From assembly GCA_964485695.1 (NCBI GenBank), contig CAZAKZ010000106.1, positions 1 through 20,947 on the forward strand: 20,947 bases of DNA. Direction: 5' to 3'. The notes beneath the pieces were generated by a model. That model was not told the origin of the DNA. It saw only the letters and a program-made list of their open reading frames with translations, and ran no database searches. The DNA is from CAZAKZ01 sp964485695. GTDB lineage: Bacteria > Planctomycetota > JAFGQW01. Positions 18,101-20,947 of the stretch are shown in pieces; position 1 is the first letter of the stretch; the number at the start of each line of letters is the position of its first letter. The position numbers and the translations under genes are program-made.

Positions 18101-19719
18101 ACGCGGAACCGACCGCGGCCGTCTCCACCCTCCGGAGGTTCTTTCATAGCCCCGGGGGCACCTCGGTCCAGGCGGCGGACCGCACCACCAGGGCCGGAGC
18201 CCTGGCGCAGCTGGTACTGGCCTATGAGGACCTCGGCTTCCAGGAGGCGGCCCGGGACCTGGCGCACCGCCTGGCCAGGGACCACGGGGACACGGAGTTC
18301 CAGGCCGGGGGCCGCACCACCACGGGCAAGGCCTTCCTGGCCGGCCTGAGTCCCCCGGCCCCGGCTCCGCCTCCCTTCCGCGACGCCATGGGAGGAGATC
18401 CGGTCCCGGTCTGGTCCCGGACCTTCAAGGAGACCGCCCACCTAGAGATCCTGGAGCAGAACCGACCTCCGAGGCGACGGGAGCTCCTCCTGGTATCCGC
18501 AGCCGACCGCGATACGGGGGAGGCCCGGCTCCACGCCGTCCGGGTGAAGGTGCCCCCCGAGCCCGCGTGGCAGGTGGTACTGCCCGAGGCGCCGACCCGG
18601 GTGTCGGAACTCCGCATCACCCATTCGGACGGCCTGATCCTGGTGCCCCTGGACCACCACGTCCTGGCCCTGGACGAGACATCGGGTGCGACGCGGTGGA
18701 AGAAGAGCTACACGCACCGCGTGGTCTACGGCGTCTCCGTGCAGGAAGGCGTGGCCGTGGTGGTCTCCGGCCCGCCGGACTGGCCGCCCGGCAGCGGCGC
18801 TTCATCGCAACGCTACCGCAATCCCGTGGTGGAGGCCCTGGAGGTGGTCACCGGCAACACCGTGTGGGCGAAGCGCGTGGAGGGAAGATACCCCCTCGAG
18901 CCCCGGGTCACAGCGGGCCACGGCGTGGTGACGGTGCGGCGGAAGCCTGCCGCCGTCTACGTCTTCGATCTGCTCACCGGCCGCATGACGGGACACCACC
19001 GCGCAGGGGAGACCTACCTGGGCATCGATCCCATGGTGGTGGGAACCGGCCGCATCCTCCTGTCCCCGGACAGCCGGTCAAAGCTGGAACTCATCGGAAT
19101 GGACGGCCAGAAACCGATATGGAGCCGGAGCCTCGAGGGCATGGACATCGACACCCTGGTGCCGGATCCCGGCGGCGGCCTGGTGTTGGCCCGGGCCGGC
19201 GCGCGCACGATGCGGCCCCCGAAGAGAGAAGCAGCGGCGACTCCGGTGAAGCATCTCTTCCGGTTCGACCCCCGGAAGCCCGGCTTCAAGTGGCACCTGG
19301 CGCTGGAGGTGGAGTGGGACCTGGGGACCGACTGCATCCTCCGGGACCAGGATCTCTGGATCCTGCCCGTTCATGATCCAAACGGCCGCGTGGCCTTGAA
19401 GGCCGTGGATGGCCGGGGAAAGGTGGCCTGGGAAACCTGGCACCTCTTCGATCGGCACACCTTCCAGACCCCCCTCAGCCGGGTCCTTGGAGGGGTGCTG
19501 GCCATCGGATTCAACCCGCTGGCAAAGGAACGAAAGGGCGCCTACCCGGCGCACCTGGTCCTGGTGGACCCGGTGAAGGGAAAGGAGCTGGGCCGCTGGC
19601 CCATGAAGGAGTCCGGCCCGCCCAAAGGCCGCGGCATCTGGGCCACCGACACGGGATTCTTCCTGGCCTGGCCGAACCGCGTCGACTACTACGAGATGAA
19701 GACCGGTGGCGGGAGGTGA
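15190..19719 (+). CDS. Giant secreted protein with duplicated TPR and PQQ-like propeller domains
   Basis: Predicted 1509-residue exported protein of unknown specific role. Residues 1-26 are a signal peptide (VVRILLLVGAILAAPGPAAVGSAQ). Helical TPR-like repeats span about 55-255 (ALRFLAQGRYASALPGLQRLL). A PQQ-like propeller runs from about 266 (GWPAFGPSAGATR) to 705, with blades such as GVVYFTSNLGVVAAVDARLG and HLFGLDAATGRILW. A second TPR block covers about 715-1060 (LRLSLARTLAQCDLVHEAEIQFRRA, AEVYRAMGNPGRAVEELQEIL). A second propeller covers about 1073-1505 (HVLALDETSGATRWKKSY). GAGG lies 6 bases before the ATG. The first half is clearly related to the 721-residue product encoded at 5790. No membrane anchor is visible beyond the signal peptide, so it is likely periplasmic, a lipid-free outer-surface protein or secreted. 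Scaffold function is inferred. Confidence 0.87.
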   Translation: MTWVVRILLLVGAILAAPGPAAVGSAQEDKPVAAGEKKRFQEDRAHGLFRTFAVPGNRTARDMYDDALRFLAQGRYASALPGLQRLLDHYANKVVRVPGADQEECIYHGIGREVDALLRDLDPEGRRIYQELHEGLAARLLRRAAEIRTPEAFQEVIRRYRHTASGQAALEALGDVYLERGDPGSAAHYYGWLASSPEAAEQRSFNRLKWVQALALAGRVQAATSAGQRLLKRPDSDGLEVNGRRVSLQALIEAWTREAASADPEPGWPAFGPSAGATRLMAACRTLGRCEWQRLLNVEFELDMTRHYGTRPAPFHPVVGRGKVFVHNGLRAWAFNLSDGMEQWAFPGVVPRSTDQPNARTIFSGVLHGERYFANLEVPVDTPEHYYHAIPIQKKIPARKLFAFHAETGERLWSHAAGTLSRDLDPGEQDFLSRVNIPSPPTAWAGTLYCGASAFEGKIYCYLTAIDCATGRLQWHTLVCTGQKPLNMFGRPMQEPVLGIPAVCDGVVYFTSNLGVVAAVDARLGRILWLSTYPQRSVRGLNTPSIPILPVGWHLSPTYVHSGVVVTAPTDANHLFGLDAATGRILWSVERQGRIAQRRVLGVRDGAVFVSGGGVAAYDLKTGEALWEPVRLPREDQVTWRGAVTAEGILVPTEKHLHVLDPATGKPLVDPPLVWDAPMDHGGNVVVADEDMLVTISRLVSTRTAHLNVFFNRRDRIRRLRERVRSRPEDPRLRLSLARTLAQCDLVHEAEIQFRRAIACALNPRMQAEARRSRFDVLARLGRRALEASRFQEARAYIEKALDAGRGRSYCLDALRLKESLLHRLGDLEALSSLYTDLKSAYPHRTHAFRDWGTIPVDLYARLQAAEVYRAMGNPGRAVEELQEILHRHPHRMLPATRRTAGQYVVSVMANLIERHGRSVYARYDAEAEKLFQSGQGRGSKKILNHVITGYPNARIIDRALLAYAATARRDAEPTAAVSTLRRFFHSPGGTSVQAADRTTRAGALAQLVLAYEDLGFQEAARDLAHRLARDHGDTEFQAGGRTTTGKAFLAGLSPPAPAPPPFRDAMGGDPVPVWSRTFKETAHLEILEQNRPPRRRELLLVSAADRDTGEARLHAVRVKVPPEPAWQVVLPEAPTRVSELRITHSDGLILVPLDHHVLALDETSGATRWKKSYTHRVVYGVSVQEGVAVVVSGPPDWPPGSGASSQRYRNPVVEALEVVTGNTVWAKRVEGRYPLEPRVTAGHGVVTVRRKPAAVYVFDLLTGRMTGHHRAGETYLGIDPMVVGTGRILLSPDSRSKLELIGMDGQKPIWSRSLEGMDIDTLVPDPGGGLVLARAGARTMRPPKREAAATPVKHLFRFDPRKPGFKWHLALEVEWDLGTDCILRDQDLWILPVHDPNGRVALKAVDGRGKVAWETWHLFDRHTFQTPLSRVLGGVLAIGFNPLAKERKGAYPAHLVLVDPVKGKELGRWPMKESGPPKGRGIWATDTGFFLAWPNRVDYYEMKTGGGR

Positions 19720-19780
19720 ACTCCGGGATCGGCTCCACGGAGCTGGCCGGATAACCTGATCGAGAGAAGGAAGGGGAGGC

Positions 19781-20899
19781 ATGGAGACCACTTCAGGGGA
19801 CAGGAATCCGAGGACCGCACGACCGTGGCCGGCCGTGGTGCTGGCCGTCTGGATCGCGGGGATCGGGTTTGCCGAGGCTCCGGCCCAGGTGAACGAGGAC
19901 AGGCAGGTGAACCGGGCCGTGCACAGGGGCCTCGAATACCTCAAGCGCACCCAGGCCGCAGGCGGGGCCTGGCTGTCGGACGTGGGCTTCAAGCTCAACG
20001 AGCGCTACCAGGTCACCCGATCCACCACGGTGCAGAAGTACAAGGGCGGCGGCCACGTGGGCGTGTCCAGCCTGGCCATCCTCGCCTTCCTGGCCGGGGG
20101 CCACGTGCCGGGCCGCGGGCCCTACGGTGAGGTCATCGAGACCGGGGTGCAGTTCGTCCTGGCCTGCGTCAACCCGGAGGACGGCTACATCACCCGGAGC
20201 GGCACCCGCATGTACAGCCACGCCTTTTCCACCCTGTGCCTGGCGGAGATCTACGGGATGACGCACCAGGCAGACCTGCGCGAAAAGCTCCAGGACGCGG
20301 TGGACCTCATCGTCAAGAGCCAGAATCGGACCGGCAGCTGGCGCTACCTGCCCTTTGCCAAGGACTCGGACATGTCCATCACCGTGTGCCAGGTCCAGGC
20401 GCTCCGGGCGGCCCGGAACGTGGGACTCCGGGTGCCCCGGAACACCATCGACCGGGCCATCCACTACATCAAGGACAGCGCCATCCACGAAGGGCCGGAA
20501 AAAGGCGCCTTCAAGTACCAGGCCAAGACCATCACCCGGTCCAGCTTTCCCCTCACCGCCGCCGGCATCACCGCCCTGTACGGCGCCGGGGTTTACGACG
20601 ACGAGGATATCCAGCGCGGTCTGAACTACCTGGTAAGAAATCACGATTATCTGGGAGATCACTACCGCAATCACTATTTTTACTATTATGGTCACTACTA
20701 TGCGGTCCAGGCCATGTTCATCGCCGGGGGCCGCTTCTGGGAGGACTACTATCCGAAAATCCGGCGGGAACTCCTCGAGAGGCAGGAGGCAGCGGGATCC
20801 TGGCCCAACGATACCGGGCCCGGCCGCGCCTTTGGCACGGCCGTGGCCTGCATCGTCCTGCAGATCCCCCACCGGTATCTGCCCATCTTCCAGAAGTAA
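19781..20899 (+). CDS. Secreted alpha/alpha-toroid protein (prenyltransferase/squalene-oxidase repeat type)
   Basis: Predicted 372-residue exported protein with a terpenoid-cyclase-like fold. A basic N-terminus (RNPRTARPW) and hydrophobic stretch (AVVLAVWIAGIGFAEAPAQ) form a signal peptide. Three QW-like motifs (L-x3-Q-x3-G-x-W) are visible: RGLEYLKRTQAAGGAW (49-64), LIVKSQNRTGSW (176-187) and LLERQEAAGSW near 331-341. The position where squalene-hopene cyclases carry DxDD may correspond to DSDMSIT (195-201), which is not a cyclase acid motif, so terpene cyclisation is unlikely. The Tyr/His-rich stretch NHYFYYYGHYYAVQAMF near 293-309 is typical of a family I associate with Planctomycetota genomes. 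The start has a purine-rich AAGGAAGGGGAGG run directly upstream. The gene follows the giant propeller gene by 61 bases and is the last of its unit. Confidence 0.85.
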   Translation: METTSGDRNPRTARPWPAVVLAVWIAGIGFAEAPAQVNEDRQVNRAVHRGLEYLKRTQAAGGAWLSDVGFKLNERYQVTRSTTVQKYKGGGHVGVSSLAILAFLAGGHVPGRGPYGEVIETGVQFVLACVNPEDGYITRSGTRMYSHAFSTLCLAEIYGMTHQADLREKLQDAVDLIVKSQNRTGSWRYLPFAKDSDMSITVCQVQALRAARNVGLRVPRNTIDRAIHYIKDSAIHEGPEKGAFKYQAKTITRSSFPLTAAGITALYGAGVYDDEDIQRGLNYLVRNHDYLGDHYRNHYFYYYGHYYAVQAMFIAGGRFWEDYYPKIRRELLERQEAAGSWPNDTGPGRAFGTAVACIVLQIPHRYLPIFQK

Positions 20900-20904
20900 T
20901 TCAT

Positions 20905-20932
20905 CCTCCGGCAGAGCCGGAGGCTTTATATT
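20905..20932 (+). terminator. Rho-independent terminator after the toroid gene
   Basis: CCTCCGGC (20905-20912), loop AGA and GCCGGAGG (20916-20923) form a perfect 8-bp GC-rich hairpin, followed by CTTTATATT. It begins 6 bases after the TAA at 20897-20899. The T-run is interrupted, so termination may be incomplete, but position and stem are convincing. Confidence 0.72.
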
Positions 20933-20947
20933 GTGAACCGCTCAAAG

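Noticed and set aside
19781..20899. Annotation as squalene-hopene cyclase.
   Set aside because: The protein is about half the usual length, has a signal peptide and lacks a DxDD motif; only the fold-type repeats match.

Overview
The window is bacterial, GC-rich (C/G strongly favoured at third codon positions) and almost fully coding, with only three intergenic gaps over 150 bases. It suggests a Gram-negative-type organism. The combination of MoxR, DUF58, two VWA proteins, giant TPR/PQQ-propeller secretory proteins and a terpenoid-cyclase-fold secretory protein with a YFYYYGHYYA-type motif is most reminiscent of Planctomycetota or a related deep lineage. A GC-rich deltaproteobacterial-type lineage is not excluded; taxonomy is an inference from gene content only. 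No mobile element, CRISPR array, tRNA or rRNA was seen.

Left part (47-3944, minus strand): a tightly packed housekeeping operon read leftwards, psd, pssA, folK, panC, ispE. It covers phosphatidylserine/phosphatidylethanolamine synthesis, folate, pantothenate/CoA and isoprenoid precursors. A TTGACA-containing promoter candidate lies in the divergent region shared with eno.

Middle (4150-5731, plus strand): eno (enolase), preceded by a perfect 8-bp hairpin, and an ftsB/divIC-like gene that overlaps the eno 3' end by 47 bases.

Right part (5790-20899, plus strand): a secreted TPR plus PQQ-propeller protein. An AT-richer regulatory gap with ACGA-A-TCGT palindromes follows. Then comes a compact four-gene operon: MoxR AAA+ ATPase, DUF58, BatA-like VWA protein, and a second VWA protein with a degenerate glutamine-amidotransferase-like domain. 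Next is a 274-base gap with an elaborate inverted-repeat leader. The last two genes are a 1509-residue secreted protein with duplicated TPR-propeller architecture, paralogous to the first propeller protein, and a secreted alpha/alpha-toroid (squalene-cyclase-like) protein closed by a good hairpin terminator.

Likely cooperation (inference): the MoxR ATPase acts in the cytoplasm on the DUF58/VWA module. The membrane-anchored VWA proteins present metal-dependent (MIDAS) adhesion domains outside the inner membrane, where the secreted propeller/TPR and toroid proteins would act as scaffolds or clients. The exact role of this assembly is not known to me, and it is the most interesting part of the window.
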